DNA of 64,000 bases from Bacillota bacterium (GTDB taxonomy: Bacteria; Bacillota; Clostridia; Lachnospirales; Lachnospiraceae): NCBI GenBank assembly GCA_023415655.1, contig JAEZKD010000207.1, positions 1 through 64,000 of the forward strand, read 5' to 3'. The translations under genes and the position numbers were made by a program. This document shows positions 44,967 to 53,894 of this stretch, piece after piece (the first letter of the stretch is position 1; each line of letters begins with the position of its first letter). Under the pieces are notes generated by a model. The model did not search any database. It had not been told where the DNA came from and saw nothing but the letters and a program-made list of their open reading frames with translations.

Positions 44967-45862
44967 ATCCAGCACAAAAGGTAATTAAGTATTTTGCAAT
45001 GGCATTTGCAATTGCATTAATCGTTGGAATTATGACTGGTATCACAGCGGCGATTAGCGGAATTAATATGGGAATGTCGTGGAGATCAGATGTAGACTAT
45101 GTTGATTTTACAAAGGAATTTGATACAGTAGAAAATCTGGATCTTGAAAATTATTCAGGTAGCCTTTATTTACGAGAGGGAAATGTATCTAAGGTTACAG
45201 TGATTGCAAAGAGTGTTCCGGATACAACCATAGTTGAAATTAAAGGTGATCATACACTGACGATAGAGAATGAAGATGATGTTAGTTGGATTTTTCGAAT
45301 CCTTGGAAATGATTATGAAGAAGATTCAGAGGTAGTAATCCTTGTTCCGGAAGGGTTTATAGTGAATAAGGCAGAGTTTGAAAACCATTCGGGAGCGATG
45401 GAACTCACTGGCTTTACAGCTTCTGAATTACGGATAACTGGTGGATCAGGGAATATTACAGGAAGTGATATCTCTGCACATAGAACAAAGATTTCTACGG
45501 GTTCTGGAAGGTTTAAATTAGAACAGGTGAATTTAAGCAATGGTAGCCTTGACGGAGGTTCTGGCTCAATTAGTATCACAGATGCCAATCTTTCTGATTT
45601 TGTATTCTCACCAGGCTCTGGATCTTTGAATGTGTCAGGAAGTCTGAGTGGAAAGAATAGCATTGATGGTGGTAGCGGTAGTATTACCTTTGAACTATTT
45701 AATTCGATGGAAAGCTATGATCTAGATTTGGATTCAGGCTCTGGATCTATTTGGATCAATGGGGAAGCTAGAAACGATAACGATTATCATGGTACAGCAG
45801 TAGAGAATGAGCTAGATATTGATGGCGGTTCTGGGAAAGTAATTATTAACTTTGCAGACTAA
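44963..45862 (+). CDS. DUF4097-like anchored beta-repeat protein
   Basis: A 299-residue protein with an N-terminal transmembrane helix (YFAMAFAIALIVGIMTGITAAI, about 9-30) and a ~240-residue extracytoplasmic region built of short beta-strand repeats of the type LxxxxGSGSIxI, as in DUF4097 putative adhesins. Such a region would fold as a right-handed beta-solenoid. Proteins of this family often neighbour LiaF-type or PspC-type envelope-stress genes in Firmicutes, as here. The function is not established. The start overlaps the LiaF-like stop by 4 bp. Confidence 0.8.
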   Translation: MNPAQKVIKYFAMAFAIALIVGIMTGITAAISGINMGMSWRSDVDYVDFTKEFDTVENLDLENYSGSLYLREGNVSKVTVIAKSVPDTTIVEIKGDHTLTIENEDDVSWIFRILGNDYEEDSEVVILVPEGFIVNKAEFENHSGAMELTGFTASELRITGGSGNITGSDISAHRTKISTGSGRFKLEQVNLSNGSLDGGSGSISITDANLSDFVFSPGSGSLNVSGSLSGKNSIDGGSGSITFELFNSMESYDLDLDSGSGSIWINGEARNDNDYHGTAVENELDIDGGSGKVIINFAD

Positions 45863-45869
45863 TAAATAG

Positions 45870-45910
45870 GCTGTCTTGTCGAATCGTAAGATTGGCAAGG
45901 CAGCTTGTGT
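45870..45910 (+). terminator. Probable terminator after the DUF4097-like gene
   Basis: GCTGTCTTGTC and GGCAAGGCAGC form a stem (45870-45904) followed by TTGTGTT, a weak T tract. Confidence 0.55.
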
Positions 45911-45983
45911 TATGTAAGCTGGCATGTTATAGTTACTGAGTGGGAGTATATGAAAGAAACATGAACGAAGGAAGGAAATACAT

Positions 45984-47174
45984 ATGGGAAAGTACAATTT
46001 AGATGCTTATATAGAACGAAGGGGAAGTGATTGCATCAAGTTTGATTGGGCAAAAGAACACGGATATGAGGATGATATTATGCCCTTCTGGGTTGCAGAT
46101 ATGGATTTTGAGACGGTACCTGAAGTGTCAAGAGCAATCTGTGAACGAACGAAGCACGGTATTTATGGATATACACTTCCAAAAGAGGATTATTGGGATA
46201 CCGTAATTAAGTGGTTGAGCAAACATTTTGGATTTTCCCCTAAAAAAGAATGGGGGTTTTATACACCTGGTGTTGTCTTTGCACTTTCATCGGCCATTCG
46301 TTCTTTTACGAAGGAGGGGGATGCGGTGATGATTCAGCGACCGGTTTACCATCCGTTTACAAAGATGGTGGAGAAAAATCATAGAGAACTTGTGAATTCA
46401 CCTCTAAAACTTGTGAAAACTAAGTTAGGATTTCATTATGAGATGGATTATGAGGATTTTGAGACTAAGATAATCGATCATAAGGTGAAGCTATTCTTAT
46501 TGTGTAACCCACATAATCCTGGAGGCAGAGTATGGACCAGGGAGGAGCTTGAGCGCATTGGAGATATCTGTGTACGACATAACGTAATCGTTGTCAGTGA
46601 CGAAATCCATGCAGATTTTGCCTTTGCTCCACATAAGCACACGGTATTTGCATCGATCAAAGAGGAGTTTTTAAACTGTACTGTGACCTGCACTTCACCA
46701 ACTAAGACGTTTAATCTAGCAGGTTTGCAGATTTCTAATATATTTTGTGCCAACGAGGCAATGCGTAATCAGATGATAGAAGATATTATGAATACAGGTT
46801 ATGATGAACCGAATATCTTTGGAATCGTTGCTTGTAAGGCAGCCTATGAGTATGGAGAAGAGTGGTTAGTTGAGATTAAACAATACATTCAAGATAATAT
46901 GCAATATGTCAGAGAGGTTCTTACTAAGAATTTACCAAAGGTAAAAATGATGGATACAGAAGGAACCTACCTTGCATGGCTGGACTTTTCAGCGTATCAG
47001 TTGACTGAGCAAGAAATAGAGGAACTTATGGTAAACGAAGCTAAGCTTTGGTTAGTTTCAGGAACTACGTTTGGACCAGAAGGTTTGGGCTTTAAACGAA
47101 TTAATGTTGCTACTTCACGAGCTTACCTAGAAAAAGCGATGAATTCATTGTGTGAAACTTTCAAAGATTTGTAA
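45984..47174 (+). CDS. MalY/PatB-type PLP-dependent C-S lyase or aminotransferase
   Basis: A 396-residue fold-type I PLP enzyme of the MalY/PatB family, whose members act as cystathionine or cysteine-conjugate beta-lyases. Features are MPFWVADMDFETVPEV near the N-terminus, CNPHNPGGRVW, VVSDEIHADF, and the PLP Lys at about 241 in TSPTKTFNLAG, then GTYLAWLDFS and the C-terminal INVATSR arginine. Methionine/cysteine metabolism is the likely role, and an aminotransferase activity cannot be excluded. GAAGGAAGG precedes the ATG. It is alone between unrelated genes. Confidence 0.88.
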   Translation: MGKYNLDAYIERRGSDCIKFDWAKEHGYEDDIMPFWVADMDFETVPEVSRAICERTKHGIYGYTLPKEDYWDTVIKWLSKHFGFSPKKEWGFYTPGVVFALSSAIRSFTKEGDAVMIQRPVYHPFTKMVEKNHRELVNSPLKLVKTKLGFHYEMDYEDFETKIIDHKVKLFLLCNPHNPGGRVWTREELERIGDICVRHNVIVVSDEIHADFAFAPHKHTVFASIKEEFLNCTVTCTSPTKTFNLAGLQISNIFCANEAMRNQMIEDIMNTGYDEPNIFGIVACKAAYEYGEEWLVEIKQYIQDNMQYVREVLTKNLPKVKMMDTEGTYLAWLDFSAYQLTEQEIEELMVNEAKLWLVSGTTFGPEGLGFKRINVATSRAYLEKAMNSLCETFKDL

Positions 47175-47195
47175 CAAAAAGTAACACATTATTAA

Positions 47196-47223
47196 TTGTG
47201 TTTTACAGAATACGTGGTATATT
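47196..47223 (+). promoter_or_regulatory. Probable promoter of the lipoprotein gene
   Basis: TTGTGT (47196-47201), 16 bp, TATATT (47218-47223). Confidence 0.5.
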
Positions 47224-47265
47224 GTAGGTTATAAGGGAGAGGAAAGACATTAGGAGGTCTACACT

Positions 47266-48039
47266 ATGAGATTGAAGACATGGCTACAACGTGGAATAAT
47301 TATGCTAATTACAGCTTTTAGTTTAATCATGGTAACAGGATGTGCAAAGAAGGAAGCACCGTTGGGGAACGAAGAATTACTAGTGTCTCCAGTTATTTCA
47401 CCAAGTGGTGAACCGACACCAGCACCAACACCAATTGCTATGACACCTGCACCGGGCGTGACTATCACACCAACTCCAGAACCAACGAAGGAGCCTACGA
47501 AAGCACCAGTAGTATACTTAACCCAAGAAGAAGGAGAAATGAAGCTAAAAGAGAAAGTCGATACCTCGATGTATTCGTACAAACTCTTAGATCAAGTTTT
47601 TGAATTAGATGGGAATAGTTATTTTGTGTTTGAAATGTTCCAAGGGGAAAATGTAGTGGAACCATATATATTAGTTGATCGTGTTTCTGGGGAACTATCC
47701 TTGTATGATAAGGACGGGAATCTAATTCCATTTACTAAGTTTCCAATCGATGCTTCTGAGAAACTAGAAGAGGATGAATACGAAGTGTCAATGGAATCTG
47801 CACTTTCAATACTTAAAAAAATACCAAAGGAAAAACTCGGACTTTTAAATAACTTATCTCATTACACCATTATAGCTGATGAATGGACAACGATCGTTAA
47901 TACCGATGTTTGCTATTGCTTTAATGTATATGAAGGTAGTGAAGAAGGACAACTTGTAGCTTCTTATTATGTGTCTACGCTTGGTACGGCAGTTTATACC
48001 TTTGATGAAGAAAACGGAGAGTTTATCCGTTGTGATTAA
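47266..48039 (+). CDS. Lipoprotein with a Pro/Thr-rich linker, function unknown
   Basis: A 257-residue lipoprotein precursor: basic N-terminus, hydrophobic core and VTGC ending in Cys26. Residues about 45-85 form a Pro/Thr-rich linker (PTPAPTPIAMTPAPG...PTPEPTKEPTKAP) as often used to span the cell wall. The C-terminal ~165 residues form an acidic alpha/beta domain with two similar halves, each ending in a YxFxxxxGE/YTFDEENGE pattern, possibly a repeated PepSY-like or NTF2-like fold. No family is recognised. TTAGGAGG precedes the ATG and a terminator follows. Confidence 0.75.
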   Translation: MRLKTWLQRGIIMLITAFSLIMVTGCAKKEAPLGNEELLVSPVISPSGEPTPAPTPIAMTPAPGVTITPTPEPTKEPTKAPVVYLTQEEGEMKLKEKVDTSMYSYKLLDQVFELDGNSYFVFEMFQGENVVEPYILVDRVSGELSLYDKDGNLIPFTKFPIDASEKLEEDEYEVSMESALSILKKIPKEKLGLLNNLSHYTIIADEWTTIVNTDVCYCFNVYEGSEEGQLVASYYVSTLGTAVYTFDEENGEFIRCD

Positions 48040-48050
48040 ATAAAAAGACG

Positions 48051-48087
48051 GGGCTGTTGCATTTATGTAATGGCCCCTTAAATTTTG
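48051..48087 (+). terminator. Terminator after the lipoprotein gene
   Basis: GGGGCTGTTGCAT (48051-48063) pairs with ATGTAATGGCCCC (48066-48078), followed by TTAAATTTT. Confidence 0.75.
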
Positions 48088-48108
48088 TAGGGTTACACGA
48101 GTGTCTTC

Positions 48109-48137
48109 TTGAAAGTAGTGTCACATAATGGTATAAT
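48109..48137 (+). promoter_or_regulatory. Promoter of the four-gene operon 48178-55055
   Basis: TTGAAA (48109-48114), 17-bp spacer, TATAAT (48132-48137), 41 bp before the GTG start. Confidence 0.8.
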
Positions 48138-48177
48138 TACAAGAAAAGTTTGACTTAAATGAGGTTAGGGTGGAATT

Positions 48178-51100
48178 GTGAAAGAAAAGATTGAACAATT
48201 AGCTAGGGGTAATTTTGATTATGAACCTCCAAGAATTCTTGTTTCCGAGGAAGAGATTACGATTACAGTGGAAACTGGAAGTACATATCAAGGTTCATTC
48301 TCAATCCAAAACAGTGAGGGCAGCCGAATGAAGGGTGTCCTATATTCGTCGTCTCGACTACTTTGTATCGAAACAGATAAATTCATAGGAGAAACAACAC
48401 AGATTCGCTATCATTACGTTGCTGATTATCAAAACAGTGGAGATGAATGTCATGAAACAATAAGTATCATTTCTGATTGTGGAGAGTTGACAATTCCAGT
48501 TCATATTATCGTGGAAGCACCATATTGTGAGACCAGTCTTGGGAAAATAAAAGATTTATTTCAGTTTGCGAATCTTGCAAAAGTGAACTGGACCGAGGCA
48601 AAGCAAGTATTTAAGTCAGAGAAATTTGAAAAGATGGTGGATTATTATGATAAACAGCATCTCTTATTATATCAAAGTTTGGTAAAGAGTAGCTCTATTA
48701 GTCAAGCGTTGGATGAATTCTTAGTAGCAACTCATAAGAAGACAGCGGTCATAATTACAATCGATAAATCAGATTCAGAATATGATGCTGGTCCTTATAA
48801 TTTCATGGATAAATTTAAGATTACGAAGGATGGATGGGGGTATCAAGAGGTAAGAATCTCCACGAATGCATCTTTTCTAGAACTGGAACGAAAAATCGTA
48901 TGGGTAGATAACTTTATCAACAATGAATGTGAAATCAATTATGTAATTAAGACAGAGGGGATGAAAGAGGGCATCCATTATGGAACCATTGTAGTGGAAA
49001 CGGTATCTCAGAAGTTATGTTTTCATATTAAAGTTCGCTGCAATCGTAGTAGCAGAAATGAACGTTTAAAGCAGCGTAAAGTAAACCATGTAAAGTCTCA
49101 GCTGGTAAAGAATTATCTTGATTTTCGATTTAATCGAATCTCTTCTAGCAAATACGTAGCAGAAGCGGAGGTATTGTTAAAAAATCTAACAAATTATGAT
49201 CGTGACCAAGTAGACTATGCTCTTTACCATCTTCATCTTCAATTAATTGCTGGGCGTGATGTGGCTTTTTCTTCTGCTCTCTTTGCATTTGAAGAAAAAT
49301 ATGACGAACTTCGCTACCATCATGAAGTTTCCTATGGTATCTTACTATATTTAAAGACCTTACGTAAAAAATCCAATGTGGATATAGCTGCCGCATACAA
49401 TGAAATTCAAGAGATATACAGTCGAAATTCAGACTCTTATCTTTTATTTTGGTGTCTTTGTTATCTTGATAAACAGTATGAAACGAATCATTCTAAGAAG
49501 TATCAAGACATTAAGCAGCTATATGAGCAAGGCGTTAAAAGTCCAATACTATATTATGAGGCAGCAGCCTTAGTATTAGAGGATTCTAGTTTATTAAGAA
49601 GCTTGGATGGATTTGAGCGACAATTGGTTGTATTTTTATTACGTCAGAAGGTTCTCACTAAGGAGCTGGCAGCAATTGTGTCCTATTTGATCGGTAAAGA
49701 AAAGGTATTTATGAGTATAAACCTCATGATTTGCAAGAGGATTTATGAGCAATTTAAAATTAAAGAAGCATTACAGGTGCTATTAAGTTTATTAATTCGT
49801 TCTCATAATCGATCAAATAAGTATCATTCCTATTTTGAAGCAGGAGTTAATCAACAATTAAGAGTAACAGAGCTTCCAGAGTATTATGTTTATACGATGA
49901 ATGAAGAACTTTATGTCCCTATTCATCCATCCGTATTAGCCTATTTTAATTTTAATAATAGTCTACCAGAAAAGAAGAGAGCCTTTTATTATTGCTGTCT
50001 GTTGGAAAATGCAAAGACTAATCCTGAGATATTAAATCAGCATAGAGAGGAAATTCTAGAATTTATCCTACAACAGTTACGTAATCATTGTGTCAATGTA
50101 CACCTTTGTGTCTTGTGTGATACTTTAATAACTCAGGAAACCTTAACGAAGGAGCTTGCTAGCTTATTACCTGAGTTATCCTTTTTATATGTTTTGGAAT
50201 GTCCAAATCAAAAGATTAAGTCTGTTTCTGTCTATCACAAAGAGCTTAAGCTAGAGAGCAATGTACCAATTCATAATCAAAAAGCATATGTTTATTTGTG
50301 GACGGAGAATGCAAAGATTGTATTGATTGACAATAATGAACAAAGATACCATGCAACCATTGGGTATGCACTACGAAAAGTATCACACCTGGAAGGGTTA
50401 TATGATAAGATGTATGAGTTAGCACCAGACAATGCTAATTTAGTTCTTTATCTTTCGGATAAGGCACAATATTATCAGAAATTTGATTCTCGTACCATTG
50501 AGCTTAGAAAGCAAGTTACTCTATTATCAAACCTTACCAAGGAATATCAAAAGAATTTTTTACAGACCTTAATCCATTACTATTATGATAATTTTGAAGG
50601 AGAGATTCTGGAGAATTATTTGATGCAGATTGACTTGCATCTCATTGAACGCAACGGACGTAGTAAGATAATTGAATTTATGATAGTAAGAGATTTGGAT
50701 CAGATTGCATTCAAAGCAATGGCAGAGCTAGGATATGAAGGGGTAGATTTAAAACGTTTGTTAAAGTTGTGCTCTCGAGTGATTGCCAATGCAGATGGAG
50801 TATCAGAGAAAGTAGATATTCTAGTAGAAATTTCACACTATGTATTTATCCATGGAAGATACGATGTACCTGTGTTGGAGTATTTGAACCGTTATTTTAA
50901 TGGTACTACAAGTGAAATGTTTGCACTTTGGAGAACTTCCAAGGACAATAATTTAGATACATCTGATTTAGAGGAACGTTTGCTAGGTCAGATGCTCTTT
51001 ACAGAGAGCTACATGAGTGATGCAAAAGCAGTTTTTATGAGCTACTATCACAATGGATGTAATCGAAAGCTGATTCGGGCATTCCTATCCTATTACTCCT

Positions 51101-51738
51101 ATAAATATTTGATTTTTGATCGTTCTGCTGATGTTGAGATTTTTGATGTGATACGACAAGAATTAAATTATGAAGATAATGAAATAGCGATGCAAGCTTA
51201 TCTAAAGTATGAATCTACTTTAGAGTATCTTGCTGATAGTGAGATCAAATACATTGATTATCAATTGAGTGTATTCGAGCAAAAAGGTATCTTACTTCCT
51301 TTTTATCAAAATTTTCAACGTAATATGAGAATACCACAGAGTATGTACGATAAGTTTTATGTGGAGTATCGAACCAATCCAAAGCATAAGGTATTCATTC
51401 ACTATTCACTGGAAGGTGAAGAAATCAATGGTGAATATTGTGTGGAAGAGATGAACAATCTTTATTATGGGATTTTTGTCAAAGAGTTTATCTTGTTCCA
51501 AGGGGAAACCCTACAATACTATATCTCTGAAATCATCGACGGAAAAGAAGTGATTACGAAAAGTCAGACAGTAACTATTGAACCTGAGATGCAGCAGTAT
51601 GAAGAAAATAATTATCATCGTATTAATCAGATTATTGAAGCTAGAGAGCTGAGAGATGAAGCTACTATGAATCGTTTATTGGAAACATACGTAAAGCTTG
51701 ATTACTCGATTGATGCAATGTTTCGACCAATAATTTAG
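48178..51738 (+). CDS. DUF5717-like giant cytosolic protein, function unknown
   Basis: A 1,186-residue protein without signal peptide or membrane segments. It begins at a GTG after AGGGTGG. Residues about 15-120 and about 185-300 look like two Ig-like beta-sandwich domains (ITITVETGSTYQGSFSIQN; VRISTNASFLELERKIVW) joined by a helical segment containing FANLAKVNWTEAKQVFKS. Residues about 300-1050 are mostly helical with TPR/HEAT-like character. A last beta-domain (about 1060-1150, FIHYSLEGEEINGEYCVEEM) precedes a helical end. It resembles proteins annotated DUF5717 in Lachnospiraceae, with no known role. It heads a four-gene operon with a DUF5716-like Hsp70-fold protein, a TPR-like protein and a membrane coiled-coil protein. 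Confidence 0.82.
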   Translation: MKEKIEQLARGNFDYEPPRILVSEEEITITVETGSTYQGSFSIQNSEGSRMKGVLYSSSRLLCIETDKFIGETTQIRYHYVADYQNSGDECHETISIISDCGELTIPVHIIVEAPYCETSLGKIKDLFQFANLAKVNWTEAKQVFKSEKFEKMVDYYDKQHLLLYQSLVKSSSISQALDEFLVATHKKTAVIITIDKSDSEYDAGPYNFMDKFKITKDGWGYQEVRISTNASFLELERKIVWVDNFINNECEINYVIKTEGMKEGIHYGTIVVETVSQKLCFHIKVRCNRSSRNERLKQRKVNHVKSQLVKNYLDFRFNRISSSKYVAEAEVLLKNLTNYDRDQVDYALYHLHLQLIAGRDVAFSSALFAFEEKYDELRYHHEVSYGILLYLKTLRKKSNVDIAAAYNEIQEIYSRNSDSYLLFWCLCYLDKQYETNHSKKYQDIKQLYEQGVKSPILYYEAAALVLEDSSLLRSLDGFERQLVVFLLRQKVLTKELAAIVSYLIGKEKVFMSINLMICKRIYEQFKIKEALQVLLSLLIRSHNRSNKYHSYFEAGVNQQLRVTELPEYYVYTMNEELYVPIHPSVLAYFNFNNSLPEKKRAFYYCCLLENAKTNPEILNQHREEILEFILQQLRNHCVNVHLCVLCDTLITQETLTKELASLLPELSFLYVLECPNQKIKSVSVYHKELKLESNVPIHNQKAYVYLWTENAKIVLIDNNEQRYHATIGYALRKVSHLEGLYDKMYELAPDNANLVLYLSDKAQYYQKFDSRTIELRKQVTLLSNLTKEYQKNFLQTLIHYYYDNFEGEILENYLMQIDLHLIERNGRSKIIEFMIVRDLDQIAFKAMAELGYEGVDLKRLLKLCSRVIANADGVSEKVDILVEISHYVFIHGRYDVPVLEYLNRYFNGTTSEMFALWRTSKDNNLDTSDLEERLLGQMLFTESYMSDAKAVFMSYYHNGCNRKLIRAFLSYYSYKYLIFDRSADVEIFDVIRQELNYEDNEIAMQAYLKYESTLEYLADSEIKYIDYQLSVFEQKGILLPFYQNFQRNMRIPQSMYDKFYVEYRTNPKHKVFIHYSLEGEEINGEYCVEEMNNLYYGIFVKEFILFQGETLQYYISEIIDGKEVITKSQTVTIEPEMQQYEENNYHRINQIIEARELRDEATMNRLLETYVKLDYSIDAMFRPII

Positions 51739-51757
51739 GGGAAGAGAGGTGGTATGA

Positions 51758-53020
51758 ATGGGTGAAAGTAAACAAATCCTATTGGGAATTGACTTAAAAG
51801 AAGATGTAACACAGGTAAGTCTTTATCATTTACATCATAGTGATATGATTAGCGTTAGTATGTCTGCAGATACAACCAACCCATTGGTACCAACTTGCCT
51901 TTTAGTTAAGGAAAGCACTAAGGAGTGGTATTTTGGGGAGGAAGCGATACGATTTAAAGAACTTAATGCAGGAATTTTTGTAGATCATCTTCTATCTCGT
52001 GTAAAAAGAGAAGAAAGTATCGAAATATATTCAACAGTATTTACTCCAATCGCTTTACTATCAAAATTTTTTAAGAAAATTTTAGGACATATTCGACAAA
52101 ATTATTTGAACACAACAATTAGTAAGCTAGTAATCACCTCGGATGACACAAGTCCAAAGATGTGTGAGGCTATTTATGAGTCATTGGCATTACTAGGACT
52201 TGAACGTGATCGGGTAAGTGTAATTAGTCGAGTTCAAAGTTTTATGTATTATATTTTAAGTCAAAAACAGGATCTTTGGTCGAATGACGTAGGATTATTT
52301 CATTTTGATGAGAATGGACTGATGTATTATCGTATGTCTGTAAATCGGAGAAGTCATCCCATTCCAGTTTTAGTTCATAAGATTAATCTTACAGAAGAAT
52401 TTAACTATCTGATGCTGGAGGCAGATGAGACGGAGAGATTTTCACAAAGGTTTGAGAATACAGTAAATCAGTTGTTACACAAACGCCTGACAACCTCTTT
52501 ATTCTTTACAGGGGAGGGCTTCTCTGGAGTTTGGATCGATGCAATACTCAAGCGTTTGTGTGTTGGACGAAGAGTATTTAAGGGTCAGAATCTTTATACC
52601 AAAGGTGCTTGTTACGCAGCAAAAGCAATGCTGTATCAAGAATTGCAGGATTATCTATTACTTAGTGATGAGATGATTACCTCCTCGATTTACCTTCGCT
52701 TATATCAGGATGCAAAGGAAATGAATTATGAATTAGCCCAAGCAGGGACTCCTTGGTGGCAAATCGATGAAAGTATTACGGTTATTTTAGATAAGACGAA
52801 GGACTTGGAATTCACGGTTGTAAATTTACTAAAACGTGAACCTATCAAAGAAGTCGTTCATATGGATGGAGTCATGGAGAGAGAGAACAAGACAATTCGG
52901 CTGTCTTTGAATCTTCATTTTGTTGACCGAGAGACAGCAGTACTCACCATCCGAGATACTGGATTTGGAGAGTTTTATGAGACTACGTATCGAATTTGGG
53001 AGGAGATATTAACTCTCTAA
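51758..53020 (+). CDS. DUF5716-like protein with a degenerate Hsp70/actin fold
   Basis: A 420-residue protein. ILLGIDLKEDVTQVSLY near residue 7 has the form of the phosphate-1 loop of Hsp70/actin ATPases, VGLFHFDENGLMYYRM (about 180) sits where phosphate-2 is expected, and FFTGEGFSGVWIDAILKRL followed by KGACYAAKAMLY (about 245-292) mirrors the Hsp70 adenosine motif and its trailing GAA helix. Several catalytic glycines and acids are replaced, so ATPase activity is doubtful. The C-terminal ~120 residues form a beta-rich domain comparable to an Hsp70 substrate domain. The DUF5716 label is from memory. It lies 19 bp after the DUF5717-like gene. Confidence 0.8.
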   Translation: MGESKQILLGIDLKEDVTQVSLYHLHHSDMISVSMSADTTNPLVPTCLLVKESTKEWYFGEEAIRFKELNAGIFVDHLLSRVKREESIEIYSTVFTPIALLSKFFKKILGHIRQNYLNTTISKLVITSDDTSPKMCEAIYESLALLGLERDRVSVISRVQSFMYYILSQKQDLWSNDVGLFHFDENGLMYYRMSVNRRSHPIPVLVHKINLTEEFNYLMLEADETERFSQRFENTVNQLLHKRLTTSLFFTGEGFSGVWIDAILKRLCVGRRVFKGQNLYTKGACYAAKAMLYQELQDYLLLSDEMITSSIYLRLYQDAKEMNYELAQAGTPWWQIDESITVILDKTKDLEFTVVNLLKREPIKEVVHMDGVMERENKTIRLSLNLHFVDRETAVLTIRDTGFGEFYETTYRIWEEILTL

Positions 53021-53041
53021 CTATAACAAGGAGGAGACATC

Positions 53042-53878
53042 ATGGGGAAGGTTATCTTGTGTGTCGGAAAAACAGCGAAAACTCCATATCTGATGAAAGC
53101 AACCGGAACAAAGATCTATACAATGGAAGAGCTATGTTATTATATCTACCATAATGTTGAGACAATTAGTGAGGAATTATTTCAGTTGGATTTGATCGAA
53201 TTTATCCGTTCCGAATTGGGGCTTGTAGCACGAGCGGATTATTTACAGGAACTGCTCAAGAAAAAGGTAGGAATTAAGGATCTTGTTGTTTGTATTCTCT
53301 GTAGTGCGGATTACTATGATAAAAATGAAATTAATCAGTTATTGGCAGAAATTGATGTTTTGTATCGCTTAAATTCTGCACAAAGAAAAAAACGCCATGC
53401 TGATTTTTGCATGAGGCATCATCAGTGGAGTGAAGCGATGAGGGAATACCGAAAGATTCTTAACAGTAAGGAATTCACAGAGCTTACAAGCGAAGAATAT
53501 GGTGACATTCTCCATAACATTGGAGTTTTGGAAGCAAGATCTGGAGCTTTCGTGGTTGCAGCCAATAAGTTTCGAGAAGCTTATGAACGAAATCACAAAG
53601 AGGCATCATTAAAACAGTATTTGTATGCATTAAAGCTTGGAAAACAAGAGGAAGTATTAGAACAAGAAATCAAACTATACGTTGGTACTCGTGAATTGTT
53701 AGAAACGTTGGAACAAAAGTTTTTACGTATTGAGGAGGAAAGTGAATATACAGCTCTTCATGCACAAGTGAGTCAGCTTACTAAGTTAAGGCAAGAGGGT
53801 AAGATTAAGGATTATTACCATTCTGTGGATGCTTTGCTGCAGCAATTAAAGGACAAGTATCGTAAGAATAGTTTATAG
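53042..53878 (+). CDS. TPR-like cytosolic protein of the four-gene operon
   Basis: A 278-residue protein of unknown function. The first ~120 residues (MGKVILCVGKTAKTPYLMK, YTMEELCYYIYHNVETI, FIRSELGLVARADYLQELL) form a compact conserved-looking domain I cannot name. Residues about 120-215 contain two to three TPR-like helix pairs (RHADFCMRHHQWSEAMREYRKIL; DILHNIGVLEARSGAFVVAANKFREAYE), and the end is a helical coiled coil. It probably mediates protein contacts between the other operon products. AAGGAGGAGACATC precedes the ATG, 21 bp after the Hsp70-like gene. Confidence 0.75.
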   Translation: MGKVILCVGKTAKTPYLMKATGTKIYTMEELCYYIYHNVETISEELFQLDLIEFIRSELGLVARADYLQELLKKKVGIKDLVVCILCSADYYDKNEINQLLAEIDVLYRLNSAQRKKRHADFCMRHHQWSEAMREYRKILNSKEFTELTSEEYGDILHNIGVLEARSGAFVVAANKFREAYERNHKEASLKQYLYALKLGKQEEVLEQEIKLYVGTRELLETLEQKFLRIEEESEYTALHAQVSQLTKLRQEGKIKDYYHSVDALLQQLKDKYRKNSL

Positions 53879-53894
53879 AAGAAAGTGGGTAAGT

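Noticed and set aside
45313..45663. Antisense ORF in the DUF4097-like gene
   Set aside because: A shadow of the Gly/Ser repeat codons on the plus strand.
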